Positions 17,257 through 29,492 are shown, counted from the first letter of the stretch. The stretch: DNA of 64,000 bases from Agreia pratensis (GCF_900177685.1 NZ_FXAY01000001.1:496001-560000), one strand, 5' to 3'. A program made the numbers and translations. The notes: a model not told the origin generated them from the sequence alone.

Positions 17257-17862
17257 TCAGGACACGAGCCCGTCTTCCGCCGCTCGGCGGATGAGATCCT
17301 GCTTCGACCTGGTGGGGCGCCCCGTGGACGCATAGTGGTCGCGAATGCGTGACAGATTGCTCTTGACGACCTCGAACGGGATGCCGAGTTGCAGCCCGAT
17401 ATCGACCGGACTCAGGCCATCGGCATAGAGACGAAGGATCTCGAGTTCAGCGTCGACGAAGGTCGCCTCGCCCTGCCTTTCCGGCCATGCGGTGCGCACG
17501 GCATCGACCACCGAATCTGCCGGTGATGACTTCGACACGAACGCCGAGGCGCCCGCCGCCAGCGAACGCTCGCGAACCTCATCGGTGTCGATCGCGCTCA
17601 CCACGACGACGAGGGAACCTGCGGCGAGGCATGTTCTCACCCGAGTCTCGATCGAGATCGGTTCCTGCAACTGCAAATCCATCACCACGACATCTGGCGG
17701 GAACGCGGTATGCCTGATCATCTCGAACCAGCCGGTGACGCTGATGACGACATCGAGGTCGGGCGCGTTGCTGCGCATGTACATGGTGAGGCCGTCGAGG
17801 AGGAGCTCGTGGTCATCGACGATTCCGACTTTGCATGATTGCACCGTCGACTGCACTTCCAC
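17257..17862 (-). CDS. Response regulator with LuxR-like output domain
   Basis: The 201-residue protein has a receiver with acidic pair D16-D17, phospho-acceptor D62 (VVVMDLQL) and K111, then a C-terminal helix-turn-helix (RLYADGLSPVDIGLQLG...). GTG at 17862 is preceded by GGGGGAG, which decides the start over an upstream GTG. It is the first gene of the run RR - HK - kinase-like - mqo - GGDEF/EAL - pseudo-RR, and is paralogous to the last gene of that run. Confidence 0.9.
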   Translation of the reverse strand: MEVQSTVQSCKVGIVDDHELLLDGLTMYMRSNAPDLDVVISVTGWFEMIRHTAFPPDVVVMDLQLQEPISIETRVRTCLAAGSLVVVVSAIDTDEVRERSLAAGASAFVSKSSPADSVVDAVRTAWPERQGEATFVDAELEILRLYADGLSPVDIGLQLGIPFEVVKSNLSRIRDHYASTGRPTRSKQDLIRRAAEDGLVS

Positions 17863-17970
17863 GTTCTCCCCCTGAATAGGTTTTCGCGCACAAGCAGACT
17901 CCCCCCAGAGGCGCACGGTCACCTCACCCTACTCGTTCGATGAGACGTGCGCAGGGTGCATTTCATATGG

Positions 17971-18669
17971 TTACAGTCCACGTCGATCCAGCTCTTCTGA
18001 CATGCGTCGAGCGATCTCGGCGTAGCCTTCATCGTTCGGGTGAAGTCCGTCGTCTGCCATCCATTCTGGATGGCCCTCGATCCAGTGAGAGGCGCCCCCG
18101 ATACTCTCGGCTCCGATCGACTGCGCTTCAGCAGCAACCCACTCGCTGATAGTCGCCAGGCTCTGCGGCCGCTCGTCGGTGTACCAGAACGGCTCGACGA
18201 CGATGATGCGCGTCTCGGGCAGCGACCCTCGCAGCTTCGCGAAGTCGGCGACGATTGCCCTGTGCACGTCGTCTGATCTCTCGGGCATGGAGAAGTTGTC
18301 GTTGAGCCCCATCGTCACGAACAGAATGTCTGGTGTGGATGCGATCACGGCGTCGACGAGGTCGCCGCCGTCGGGCAGCCGGTCGCGGTTGTTCACAAAG
18401 CCCAGACCGTTCACGCTCGGGTTGACTTCGTTCCATCCCCGATCGGCCGAGATGATGCTCGACCAACGCATGCTCGGATCGCTCGCTCCGGTGCCGAGCG
18501 TGTACGAGTCACCGTAGAAGGCGACCACCGGGGCGCCTGGGATGCCGGTGGCTCCCGACGACTCAGCCGGGGCGTCGCGCCCCTGGGATGCGCGCACGAC
18601 TCCCCCTCCGATGATGATCGCGAGCACGGCGAGAACGACGATGAGTACCGTTGGTCGCCGCCTGATCAT
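17971..18669 (-). CDS. Membrane-anchored SGNH/GDSL hydrolase
   Basis: The 232-residue protein has one N-terminal hydrophobic segment (about 5-27), then a canonical SGNH set: block I YGDSYTLG, block III GLND and block V DGLHPNDEGY. It is likely an extracytoplasmic esterase or O-acetyl hydrolase/transferase. It begins 5 bp after the GT2 gene stop and is surely co-transcribed with it, which suggests that it modifies the exported polysaccharide. The substrate is unknown. Confidence 0.87.
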   Translation of the reverse strand: MIRRRPTVLIVVLAVLAIIIGGGVVRASQGRDAPAESSGATGIPGAPVVAFYGDSYTLGTGASDPSMRWSSIISADRGWNEVNPSVNGLGFVNNRDRLPDGGDLVDAVIASTPDILFVTMGLNDNFSMPERSDDVHRAIVADFAKLRGSLPETRIIVVEPFWYTDERPQSLATISEWVAAEAQSIGAESIGGASHWIEGHPEWMADDGLHPNDEGYAEIARRMSEELDRRGL

Positions 18670-18674
18670 GGCGT

Positions 18675-21017
18675 CTATTCGGAGCGGTCGACGTTCTGGA
18701 TTGCGCTACCCGCATTGACCCGGCTGCGCGGCGAACTGCTGCGGATGCCGATTCTCCGACGGCGGTCTTTCGACTGACGTAGGTCGCGGCCCAGCCTCCG
18801 GTCGCCGTGATAGAGGATCGTCTGCCAATCGACCGGCGCATCCGGATCGACGAGTGAACGCTGAGGTTCCTTTTTCTTCTTACGGTCGACGTAGAGGAAG
18901 TTCAGGAATCCGAGCCACACATCGACGGCGGAGTTCCAGAGACCGATGTAGGCGCGGATCGCTCCGGCCGCCATGACCGCGTTGAACGCTGCGAAGAGAG
19001 CGTTGCCCCAGTTCTGCAGAACGATGTCTCGATAGAGCGTGAACAGAGAGAACAGCACGATCACATAGGGGGTGAGCACGTAGAGAGCGGGTGCTGCCGT
19101 GCGGTTCTTGACCTTGGGCGTTCGCACGAACGGAATCTTCTCGCCTGTGATCATCTGCTGGAACGATTTGAAGACGCCCGCCAGGTTGACGGGAAGCAGC
19201 ACGAGATTGAAGCCGTAGATGCGGAAGATGTCGCTGAATCGGTGCCCGGCCGAACGCAGGTCGCTTCCCATGGCGATGAAGTACGGCAGGGCGGCGAGGA
19301 AGACGAAGGGGCTCAGCAGTCGACTGTCGTAGGGGTACGCGAGCAGAAACAGGAGACCGAAGCTCGCCCAGGCGATCGATGCCATGTAGTTGGACCGCAG
19401 CAGGATCTCGCTGAGGAGTACCCGCTCGCGATTGAAGCGCCGTTCCCGCAGCTGGTCCCAGAACTTCGGAAGAATGAGAAGTCCTCCGTTCGCCCAGCGG
19501 CGACGCTGAACGATGAGCGAACCGAAGTCGGGTGGTGTCGCGCTGTAGCTGAGGCGCTCGGGGTAGTTCACGAGGGTCCACCCGTGAGTTCCGAGGTCGA
19601 TGCTGGATTCAGTGTCCTCGATCACGGTGCGGTCCTGGATGAAGGTCTTCACTTCGAAGCCGGCGACGACCTCGACCTCGACGATGTCTTCCAGTGCACG
19701 CTTGCGGATGACCGCGTTCGCTCCCACCCAGAACGTGGCGTTGTAGTAGGTCATGCCCTGGTGGAGGATGTGCTGGAGGTCGGTCGTTGCACCAGCGACG
19801 CGCTCGATCCGAGTGGGAGCTCCGCGGAACGCCGAATACGGCGTCTGAGTCACTGCCACCTGAGCGTTCTCCGGCTGTTCGAGCAGGTAGACGAGTCGCA
19901 CACAGTAGTCGCGCAGAAGAAGCGAGTCGGCGTCGAGCGTGAGCAGGTATGTGGTGTCGGGAATGATCACATCGGCGGAGGCTGCATCTTCTGCTTCGCG
20001 AAGAACGACACCGTCGACGGTCTCCTCCGTCGACCAGGCGCGGCCCATCAGCCCGATGTACGAGTTGAGGTTCATGGCCTTGTTGGCCTCGTGCGACAGC
20101 GATGCGAACTTCTTGCGTTCGAAGTAGTCGAGCTTCGCCGTGAAGATCCGCGACAGCCGGAGCGCAAGCGTGATGAGCCGGTCTTGGTCGGGGTACGAAT
20201 CCTGATCGAGAGCACCGCCCAGGGCTACGATCGTGAGCCGCAGCTCGCGGGCGAGACCCATGACGATCTGGTCGACGAAGAACTCATCGACGTGATCGCC
20301 CACCTGCTCGGTATCGGCCATCGCTTCGAGCCACTCCGCTGCGGCGACGTAGTCGTCGACGAGCTTCTGCACGTCGAGACGCGTCACCGCATCGCCCGTG
20401 GCGAACCGTGCTGCAAGCTCGTCGACCGATGTCTGAAAGCGCTCACTAGGGATCCTCAGCGCCGCCTCGATCTGTGCGGCGAGCGCTCGCGTCGCGTCGA
20501 GCGTCTCCGCCTTCTCCAGGTCGGTGGGGTAGGGCGGGTCGTCGAGCAGCAACACGATGCGCAGGTCGGGAAATTCCTGGAGCGCCGCTGACCACAGGGT
20601 GGCTCGAACGACGTTGGTCTCTTCGGCATAGCTCGGGACCAGCACGGTGATGCCGTCGGTGTACTCGGCGAAATGACGATCGAGTTCACCGCGAGGCACG
20701 CGAACGTGACTGCGGAATCTGTATAGAGCGCCCTGGCGCGCCAGCAGATACATCAAGGCCGAGAACGTGAGAATCGTGACGACGAGGAGGTAACTCACCG
20801 CCTCGATCGTGAAGCGGAAGCCCGCACCCGGATTGTTGACGAGCTCGCGGAAAACCGTCGTGATGACATAGATCAGCCAGAATCCGACGGTGGCCACGAT
20901 TGCGAGGCGACCCGTCGTGACCATGCGCTTGCTCGGCTTGGGATGCACGATCGACAACGGCTCGCTGCGTCGCTCAGAACCCCACTGCCGTCGCCGGCTC
21001 TTCGTTCCGTCGGACAT
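18675..21017 (-). CDS. Membrane family-2 glycosyltransferase (cellulose-synthase-like)
   Basis: The 780-residue protein has two N-terminal membrane segments (about 35-90) and a GT2 catalytic domain with VLVPSYAEE, LLLDDPP, a TLDAD metal-binding motif, a TED-like motif (VIEDTES) and QRRRWANGG (the Q-x-x-R-W acceptor motif). At least five further membrane segments and a basic tail follow. It should polymerise and extrude a beta-linked polysaccharide. An insertion of about 150 residues separates the first and second catalytic motifs. No PilZ domain is recognisable. The ATG at 21017 has GGGGAG eight bases upstream. It is divergent from a GH18 gene. Confidence 0.88.
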   Translation of the reverse strand: MSDGTKSRRRQWGSERRSEPLSIVHPKPSKRMVTTGRLAIVATVGFWLIYVITTVFRELVNNPGAGFRFTIEAVSYLLVVTILTFSALMYLLARQGALYRFRSHVRVPRGELDRHFAEYTDGITVLVPSYAEETNVVRATLWSAALQEFPDLRIVLLLDDPPYPTDLEKAETLDATRALAAQIEAALRIPSERFQTSVDELAARFATGDAVTRLDVQKLVDDYVAAAEWLEAMADTEQVGDHVDEFFVDQIVMGLARELRLTIVALGGALDQDSYPDQDRLITLALRLSRIFTAKLDYFERKKFASLSHEANKAMNLNSYIGLMGRAWSTEETVDGVVLREAEDAASADVIIPDTTYLLTLDADSLLLRDYCVRLVYLLEQPENAQVAVTQTPYSAFRGAPTRIERVAGATTDLQHILHQGMTYYNATFWVGANAVIRKRALEDIVEVEVVAGFEVKTFIQDRTVIEDTESSIDLGTHGWTLVNYPERLSYSATPPDFGSLIVQRRRWANGGLLILPKFWDQLRERRFNRERVLLSEILLRSNYMASIAWASFGLLFLLAYPYDSRLLSPFVFLAALPYFIAMGSDLRSAGHRFSDIFRIYGFNLVLLPVNLAGVFKSFQQMITGEKIPFVRTPKVKNRTAAPALYVLTPYVIVLFSLFTLYRDIVLQNWGNALFAAFNAVMAAGAIRAYIGLWNSAVDVWLGFLNFLYVDRKKKKEPQRSLVDPDAPVDWQTILYHGDRRLGRDLRQSKDRRRRIGIRSSSPRSRVNAGSAIQNVDRSE

Positions 21018-21114
21018 GACAAATCTCCCCAGAAAAGTACCCAATAGCTACAAAGTTGACAGTCTCTCACGATTTTGTGCGAAAGTGAGTACTGATCAAT
21101 TTTTAGGGGAACTC
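21018..21114. promoter_or_regulatory. Divergent intergenic region, GT2 / GH18
   Basis: The 97-bp AT-richer gap contains ribosome-binding sites for both genes (GGGGAG on minus, AGGGGA at 21105-21110 on plus) and must hold both promoters. Opposing promoters suggest joint control of polysaccharide synthesis and a glycan-binding or cleaving enzyme. No clear operator palindrome was found. Confidence 0.4.
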
Positions 21115-22692
21115 TTGTCTACACGTTTTCCCGGGCGCCGCTTGTCGATAGTGCGGTTGTCCGGCGTCTTTCTCCTCATCGCAGGACTCGTCTTCTCCGG
21201 CTTCCAAGGCTGGAGATGGTTCCAGGACGCGACGAGCGTGACGACGAAAGCCTGGACGGCCGGCTACGTCGACGTCACCGCCACGCCCAGCTTCGCGTTT
21301 GAGAACCCGGCCAACTCGGCGGGCAAGAATGTCGTACTGTCGTTCGTCGTCGCATCCAAGACCGACCCCTGCAGCCCCTCGTGGGGCACGTACTACTCGA
21401 TGGACGAGGCGGATCAGGCCCTCGACCTCGACCGGCGGATCGCACGCCGCGACCAGCAGGGCGGCGACGTGATCGTGTCGTTCGGCGGGCTCCTCAACGA
21501 CGAGCTGTCGACGGGCTGCACCGACCCGGACAAGCTGAAGAAGGCGTACGAGTCGGTCATCGACCGCTACTCGCTGAGCACCATCGACCTCGACATCGAG
21601 GGCACCAACCTGACCGATACCGTGTCGGGCGACCGGCGCGCTGCCGCGATCGCGAGCATCCAGAAGGATCGGGCTGGAACCAGCTCGCCCCTCGCAGTGT
21701 GGCTCACGCTTCCCGTTGCCCCGTCGGGCCTCACCGCTGACGGCACCGACGAGGTGACTCGGATGCTCGACGCCGGCGTCGACCTTGCGGGCGTCAACCT
21801 GATGACGATGGACTTCGGCGGCAGCCTAGAGGCGGGGCAGTCGATGCTCGATGCCTCGACCGCCGCCGCGAACGCCACGCACGGCCAGCTGCGCACCCTC
21901 TACGACCGCCAGGGTATCTCGCTCGGCCCGGTCGAGCTGTGGAACAAGATCGGCCTCACTCCAATGCTCGGCCAGAACGACGTGGCCGGTGAGATCTTCA
22001 CTCTCGATGACGCCAAGGGGCTCAATGCCTTCGCCGTGAAGAACGGCATCGGCCGCGTATCGATGTGGTCTCTGAACCGCGATACCACCTGTGGCTCGAA
22101 CTATCCCGACGTCACGCGCGTGAGCGACTCGTGCAGTGGCGTGGCCCAGGGCGATCTGTCGTTCGCCGCGCTCCTCGGTGACACCCTGACCGGCTCGCCC
22201 GACTCGGCCGCTGGGGCGGTCACCACGTCGGTGCCGACCAGCAAAGAAGACCTCACAGACGATGCTCGGACCAGCCCGTATCAGATCTGGGATGCAGACT
22301 CGGCATACCCGAAGGACACCAAGGTCGTCTGGCACCGCCAGGTGTACACCGCCAAATACTGGACCCAGGGGGACATCCCTGACAACCCCGTGCTGCAGGC
22401 ATCCGAGACGCCGTGGGAGCTCGTCGGACCTGTCCTTCCGGGCGAGACTCCGGTTCCGATTCCCGAGCTGCCGGCGGGAACGTATCCCGAATGGCAGGGC
22501 ACGAGCACCTACACGAAGGGCGACTTCGTGATGTTCGACGGCGCCGCCTACGAGGCCAAGTGGTGGACCCAGGGCGACAGCCCGCAGGCATCCGGCAGCA
22601 ATCAGGACGCCTCGCCGTGGCGGGCCCTCACCGACAACGAGGTTCGCACGATCCTCGGCATTCCGACCGTGGGAACCGGCACCGGCGGCTAG
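21115..22692 (+). CDS. GH18 (chitinase-like) protein with two C-terminal chitin-binding modules
   Basis: The 525-residue protein has an N-terminal membrane/signal segment (about 12-32) and a GH18 barrel with the VIVSFGG motif and the catalytic strand STIDLDIEG (DxDxE ending with the acid/base Glu; the first Asp of the usual DxxDxDxE is Ser). Two CBM5/12 (ChtBD3-like) modules sit at about 390-450 and 465-515, each with the Tyr/Trp pattern ending WTQGD...PW. The start is a TTG at 21115 with AGGGGA four bases upstream. It probably acts on chitin or a poly-GlcNAc-type exopolymer at the cell surface. Confidence 0.87.
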   Translation: MSTRFPGRRLSIVRLSGVFLLIAGLVFSGFQGWRWFQDATSVTTKAWTAGYVDVTATPSFAFENPANSAGKNVVLSFVVASKTDPCSPSWGTYYSMDEADQALDLDRRIARRDQQGGDVIVSFGGLLNDELSTGCTDPDKLKKAYESVIDRYSLSTIDLDIEGTNLTDTVSGDRRAAAIASIQKDRAGTSSPLAVWLTLPVAPSGLTADGTDEVTRMLDAGVDLAGVNLMTMDFGGSLEAGQSMLDASTAAANATHGQLRTLYDRQGISLGPVELWNKIGLTPMLGQNDVAGEIFTLDDAKGLNAFAVKNGIGRVSMWSLNRDTTCGSNYPDVTRVSDSCSGVAQGDLSFAALLGDTLTGSPDSAAGAVTTSVPTSKEDLTDDARTSPYQIWDADSAYPKDTKVVWHRQVYTAKYWTQGDIPDNPVLQASETPWELVGPVLPGETPVPIPELPAGTYPEWQGTSTYTKGDFVMFDGAAYEAKWWTQGDSPQASGSNQDASPWRALTDNEVRTILGIPTVGTGTGG

Positions 22693-23306
22693 CGCCTGCG
22701 CTTGCGGTCCGGCTTGCCGTTCGGCCCGTAGATGATCGTGCCTGCCACGGGAATCAGACCGAACCAGAGCCAGCCGAATTCCCAGTGCCAGACACTGATG
22801 CTGGCAAAGAACAACCCCAGTGAGGCGAAGGGCACCAGGGCCATGATCGTCGCGCCCACGCGGCCGGGCTCGCGCCTCTGAGGCGTCGCCCATGCCTGGG
22901 TGGCGGGGGCGACGCCGCTCGCAGTAGTGGGCGCGGGGGCGACGGATGCCGAGGGCATGACGGGCGCGGATGCCGCCTCAGGCGCCCCATAGGCGGGTAT
23001 GGGCTCGTCGAAGACGGCCGGTGCGCCCTGCCCGCTCGACGCGGGCGGTCGGCCGTACGCGGGCAGCGCGCCCAAGGGCTGCGCGGCTGCCGCACTCGAT
23101 GGAAAGGTCGTCGCCGGCAGATCGGCGAACAGCGGAGCGAGGTCGCCGCGGCTGACCGCGTTTCGTGCGGCCTTGCTGCGCTCGGCGAACTCCGCCTCCG
23201 TCAGGCGTCCCTCCGCCACATGCTGGCGCAGTTCAGTGACGGCCTGGTCTCGCTCAGCGGTGCTCAGGCGATAACCGGGGTTGCCTGTGTAATCGGGAAG
23301 GGGCAT
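22689..23306 (-). CDS. DUF1707 (SHOCT-like) membrane protein
   Basis: The 205-residue protein has an N-terminal DUF1707 domain of about 50 residues (YRLSTAERDQAVTELRQHVAEGRL...EFAERSKAA), a proline/alanine-rich linker (about 65-150) and two C-terminal hydrophobic segments with a basic tail. Function is unknown. It converges on the GH18 gene, and both stops use the same palindromic CTAG. Confidence 0.82.
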   Translation of the reverse strand: MPLPDYTGNPGYRLSTAERDQAVTELRQHVAEGRLTEAEFAERSKAARNAVSRGDLAPLFADLPATTFPSSAAAAQPLGALPAYGRPPASSGQGAPAVFDEPIPAYGAPEAASAPVMPSASVAPAPTTASGVAPATQAWATPQRREPGRVGATIMALVPFASLGLFFASISVWHWEFGWLWFGLIPVAGTIIYGPNGKPDRKRRR

Positions 23307-23356
23307 AAACCCATTGTGACCCGCTCACCGCGCCCACGCATCCACCGACCGACTTA

Positions 23357-24607
<1,251 letters not shown>

Positions 24608-24685
24608 TTACCGAAAGGCACACCTATGCTCAGGTAATCCCAAGGTTTCCGAGCTTCGCCCCTGCGGCGTGGCCTGAACAGAAAC

Positions 24686-25762
24686 GTGAGCACTCCCGTG
24701 AAACCCAGCAGCACCCTCCTACGCGCCGCAGCCATCACGGTTGCCGCGACCCTCGTCGCCGGCTCCGCCCTTCTCGTCGGAGGCACCGCCTCTGCTGCCG
24801 AGGTCCAGGTCTCGGGCAGCGAGATCGCCCCAAACGAGTCGACCTACGTCGGCTGGCACGAGGGATACACGCCCCCCGGAGCACCGGCCACGGTGACGGA
24901 TGCCGGGCTCACCCTCACCGGAAAGTCGCAGATCATCAACGGCCTGGCCACTCCGCTGACCGGCCAGACTTTCGAGGAGATCGCAGCGACCACCGGATTG
25001 ACTGTGGTCGCCGGCGGAAACAAGTACTCGTACCAGATGCCGATCTTCGCTGATCCCGGCACCGCATTCACGACAGTGCGGTCGCAAACCGACGGCTGGA
25101 CCCTGACGGGCGGCATCGGAGGCAGCACTGAGGGAATCAAATACACGGCTGCACAAATCGATGGATTCCTCGGCACGGACTTCAGCGTGCTCGCCTTCGG
25201 AGTGCAGGTGCAGTCTGGGACGACCACCTTCGCGACGGTCTCGTTCCAGGGAACCACCTACCGGTTCAACAAGGTTGTCGTCCCTGACGCGAAGGTGACG
25301 ATCGTGCCCAGCACAATCAGCCAGGCCGACGCAGCGAATGCCGACAAGGGGTTCACTGTCTCGGGCGTCGAGTTCGCGCCGAACTCGCCAATCACGATCA
25401 GCTTCCGCGCTCCAGACGGAACCGCGTTCGGCTTCTCAGCCGACGGACCGATCGTCACGGACGAGGTCGGCGCCTTCACGCTCGAGCACGTCTACTTCAC
25501 CTCGTCGACGGGCGTTCTGCCCGCAGGCATCTACGCAGTCGTCGTGACAGATGGCGATAACACCTCTCGTGAGGCGAATATCTCCGTGATCGACCCGACC
25601 GCTCCCTCCCCTGTGACTCCGGCAGCACCGACCCCGGAGGCCCTCGCTGCGACCGGTCTCGATGACTCGCCGCTGTTCCTGACCTCCGGTCTCGGACTGC
25701 TGCTGGCCGGTATCGCAGCATTCGGCATCACGGTCGTCGCGCGCCGCCGCACCGCCGAGTAA
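24686..25762 (+). CDS. Secreted cell-wall protein with LAXTG sorting signal
   Basis: The 358-residue protein has a signal peptide ending near TASAAEV (about residue 36), then beta-rich extracellular sequence with one Ig-like repeat (about 215-300) and a Pro/Ala/Thr stalk. The C-terminal sorting signal is LAATG, a hydrophobic helix, then RRR. LAxTG is the recognition motif reported for class E actinobacterial sortases, so it is likely anchored covalently to peptidoglycan. The GTG start lacks a strong ribosome-binding site. No sortase gene is in the window. The gene lies between lysC and asd in the opposite direction. Confidence 0.83.
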   Translation: MSTPVKPSSTLLRAAAITVAATLVAGSALLVGGTASAAEVQVSGSEIAPNESTYVGWHEGYTPPGAPATVTDAGLTLTGKSQIINGLATPLTGQTFEEIAATTGLTVVAGGNKYSYQMPIFADPGTAFTTVRSQTDGWTLTGGIGGSTEGIKYTAAQIDGFLGTDFSVLAFGVQVQSGTTTFATVSFQGTTYRFNKVVVPDAKVTIVPSTISQADAANADKGFTVSGVEFAPNSPITISFRAPDGTAFGFSADGPIVTDEVGAFTLEHVYFTSSTGVLPAGIYAVVVTDGDNTSREANISVIDPTAPSPVTPAAPTPEALAATGLDDSPLFLTSGLGLLLAGIAAFGITVVARRRTAE

Positions 25763-25782
25763 CCGAAACACCCGCTAACGAC

Positions 25783-25818
25783 GAACGGGCCGCCTCCCCG
25801 AAGGGAGACGGCCCGTTC
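25783..25818. terminator. Bidirectional hairpin terminator
   Basis: A 16-bp stem with one mismatch (25783-25798 with 25803-25818) has a CGAA loop. It lies between the convergent ends of the LAXTG gene and lysC and probably serves both. Confidence 0.8.
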
Positions 25819-25844
25819 TGCTGTTCCGGGAGCGGGGCGGCGGG

Positions 25845-27140
<1,296 letters not shown>

Positions 27141-27198
27141 GTAAACACTCCTGAAATCACGAGGATTGGTCCAACGTGCAATCTTAGCGGGCGCGCGT

Positions 27199-28890
27199 TC
27201 ACGCCTTGGCCTTGTCGTAGCTGTCGACGATTGCAACGCTCACGGGAAACTGAACCGGCAGTGCTCCGAACAGGATCCTGCCGGCATCGTCGGCCGCCGT
27301 GCGCACCTCGGCAGCCACCGTGTCGGCCAACTCGACGGGCGTGTGCACGACGATCTCGTCGTGCAGAAAGAAGACGAGATGTGGTCGTTCTCGAAGAGGC
27401 AGCTCGGGGCCGAGAAGCGCCAGCCTGCGGCGAAGGCCCGCCATCCATGCCAGGGCCCACTCAGCAGCGGTGCCCTGCACGACGAAATTGCGCGTGAAGC
27501 GGCCCCAGCTTCGCCTCGCGGTCTTCGCCCGGGCACGCACCGCCTCGGCCGCACCCTCTTGTCGCGAGTCGTCTTGCAGCTCGAGCCATTCGCTTGAGGG
27601 GTTGGGAGACGTGCGACCCAGGTGCGTCGACACCACAGCACCGCTCTCGCCCAACCGAGCGGCCTCTTCGACGAACCGGATGGCGTCGGGGTAGGCCCGC
27701 GCCAACCGTGGAAGCATGCGGCCGCTCTCGCCCGTCGTTCCGCCGTACATCGCGCCGAGCATGCCGACCTTGGCGTGCGCGCGCGTATCGACGGCACCGG
27801 ATGCGACGATGCCGTCGTAGAGGTCACGGTCGCGCCCGGCTGCGGCCATCGCTCGATCGCCCGACATGGCCGTGAGGATGCGCGGCTCGAGTTGCGCGGC
27901 ATCGGCGACCACGAACATCCACCCCGGGTCTGCGATGACGGCGCCGCGAACCTGGTGGGGCAGCTGCAGCGCTCCCCCGCCATCGGCCGCCCAGCGGCCC
28001 GTGACGACTCCGCCCGGCACATACACGGGGCGGAATCGACCGCCCTCGACCCAGGCGTCGATCCAGTTCCAGCCGTTGGCGGTGAGCAGGCGAGACAGCT
28101 TCTTGTAGCTCAGCAGTGGCTCGATGGCCGGATGCTCGTGGCGCGCGAGTTCCCATCGGTTGGTGCTCGAGACATCGATTCCGGCGCGACGCAGCGACTT
28201 GACCAACTCGACCGGCGAATCGGGGTTCGCGCTCGGATCATCGAGCGCGGCGCGGATCTCGAGAAGCAACTCGTGCATGCGGGCGGGCCGCTGACCCAGC
28301 GGCGGGCGTTCTCCGAGAAGCTCGACGAGAAGGTCGTTGTGTCGGGAGGCATCCCACGGCAGACCGGCGAACTGCATCTCGATCGCGATGAGACTGCCGG
28401 CCGACTCCGCCGCGAGCAACAGCGACAACCGGTTGGGATCGAGCGAGCCCGCAACGGCTGCGCGCTGCAGTCGGAACTCTTCGACGGGATCTGCGCCCGC
28501 CGCGTCGTCACGGCCGCGCTGGACACCGAGGTCGAAGAGGGTGTCGGTTTCGCCGTGCTCTGCCCAGGCGCTCGGAGCGTCCCACGACGAGGGCGCGGAG
28601 AGGGCGAGCTCTGACTCAGCCGTGGCTGCCGCGTTGCGCAGAATGGTGTGACACAGGCGCAGGTCGACACAACGTTCGATCTCGACCTCTGCGGCGAGCA
28701 GAGCCGGGTACCAGCGCCGAGTGTCGTCCCAGACCCAGCGCGGCGACCGCTTCTCGCGCTCGGCGACGGCCTCCGGAAAATCATCGCGCGACACTGCCTG
28801 AGGCTGTCCGAGCAGTCTGCCCGCTTCGTCGAGGTCGGTGAACGTCACGGCATCGTCGGCGCCCGGAGCCGCGCTGACCGCGATGTGCAC
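27199..28890 (-). CDS. DNA polymerase A-family protein (actinobacterial short form)
   Basis: The 563-residue protein has the polymerase I palm/fingers motifs: motif [12 protein letters not shown]-helix [10 protein letters not shown] and motif [10 protein letters not shown]. Metal-binding Asp in motifs A and C and the O-helix Lys are kept, but the usual Tyr-Ser of motif A (DYSQxE) is Ala-Ala. The N-terminal about 200 residues occupy the exonuclease position but show no clear DEDD set. No 5' nuclease domain is present. It is annotated in actinobacteria as bifunctional 3'-5' exonuclease/DNA polymerase; the in vivo role is unclear. The GTG start is 2 bp after the recR stop, implying a dnaX-recR-pol operon. 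Confidence 0.82.
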   Translation of the reverse strand: MHIAVSAAPGADDAVTFTDLDEAGRLLGQPQAVSRDDFPEAVAEREKRSPRWVWDDTRRWYPALLAAEVEIERCVDLRLCHTILRNAAATAESELALSAPSSWDAPSAWAEHGETDTLFDLGVQRGRDDAAGADPVEEFRLQRAAVAGSLDPNRLSLLLAAESAGSLIAIEMQFAGLPWDASRHNDLLVELLGERPPLGQRPARMHELLLEIRAALDDPSANPDSPVELVKSLRRAGIDVSSTNRWELARHEHPAIEPLLSYKKLSRLLTANGWNWIDAWVEGGRFRPVYVPGGVVTGRWAADGGGALQLPHQVRGAVIADPGWMFVVADAAQLEPRILTAMSGDRAMAAAGRDRDLYDGIVASGAVDTRAHAKVGMLGAMYGGTTGESGRMLPRLARAYPDAIRFVEEAARLGESGAVVSTHLGRTSPNPSSEWLELQDDSRQEGAAEAVRARAKTARRSWGRFTRNFVVQGTAAEWALAWMAGLRRRLALLGPELPLRERPHLVFFLHDEIVVHTPVELADTVAAEVRTAADDAGRILFGALPVQFPVSVAIVDSYDKAKA

Positions 28891-28892
28891 GA

Positions 28893-29492
28893 TCAGCTCT
28901 CGACGAGCCGACGCCCCTCGAAGGCACGGCCGAGGGTGACTTCGTCGGCGTACTCGAGATCGCCGCCGACCGGAAGCCCGGATGCGAGGCGCGTGACCCG
29001 GATCTGCAGCGTGTTCAGCAGACGCGAGAGGTAGGTGGCCGTTGCCTCGCCCTCGAGGTTGGGATCGGTGGCGATGATGACCTCGGTGATGTTGACGTCG
29101 GCCAGCCGCTGCATGAGTTCGCGGATGCGGAGATTGTCTGGTCCGATACCGTCGATCGGGCTGATCGCACCGCCGAGCACGTGATAGAGGCCCCTGAACT
29201 CTCTCGTGCGCTCGATGGCGACGACATCTTTGGCTTCTTCGACCACGCAGATGACGGTCTGCTGGCGACGAGGGTCGCGGCAGATCGAGCAGGTCTCCTG
29301 CTCCGACACGTTTCCGCAGATCGAGCAGAAGTGCACCTTGTCGCGTACTTCGATGAGCACCTCTGCGAGACGGGTCACGTCGAACGACTCGGTCTGCAGA
29401 ATGTGGAATGCGATGCGCTGCGCCGACTTCGGGCCGATGCCCGGAAGCCTGCCCAACTCGTCGATGAGCTCTTGGACGATGCCTTCGTACAC
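28893..29492 (-). CDS. recR: Recombination mediator RecR
   Basis: The 199-residue protein has an N-terminal helix-hairpin-helix ([15 protein letters not shown]), a Cys4 zinc finger (CSICG...CSIC) and a Toprim domain with VVEEAKD and the [10 protein letters not shown] block. It works with RecF/RecO to load RecA on gapped DNA. The GTG start is directly adjacent to the dnaX TAA stop (TAAGTG), the classical dnaX-recR arrangement. Confidence 0.97.
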   Translation of the reverse strand: MYEGIVQELIDELGRLPGIGPKSAQRIAFHILQTESFDVTRLAEVLIEVRDKVHFCSICGNVSEQETCSICRDPRRQQTVICVVEEAKDVVAIERTREFRGLYHVLGGAISPIDGIGPDNLRIRELMQRLADVNITEVIIATDPNLEGEATATYLSRLLNTLQIRVTRLASGLPVGGDLEYADEVTLGRAFEGRRLVES

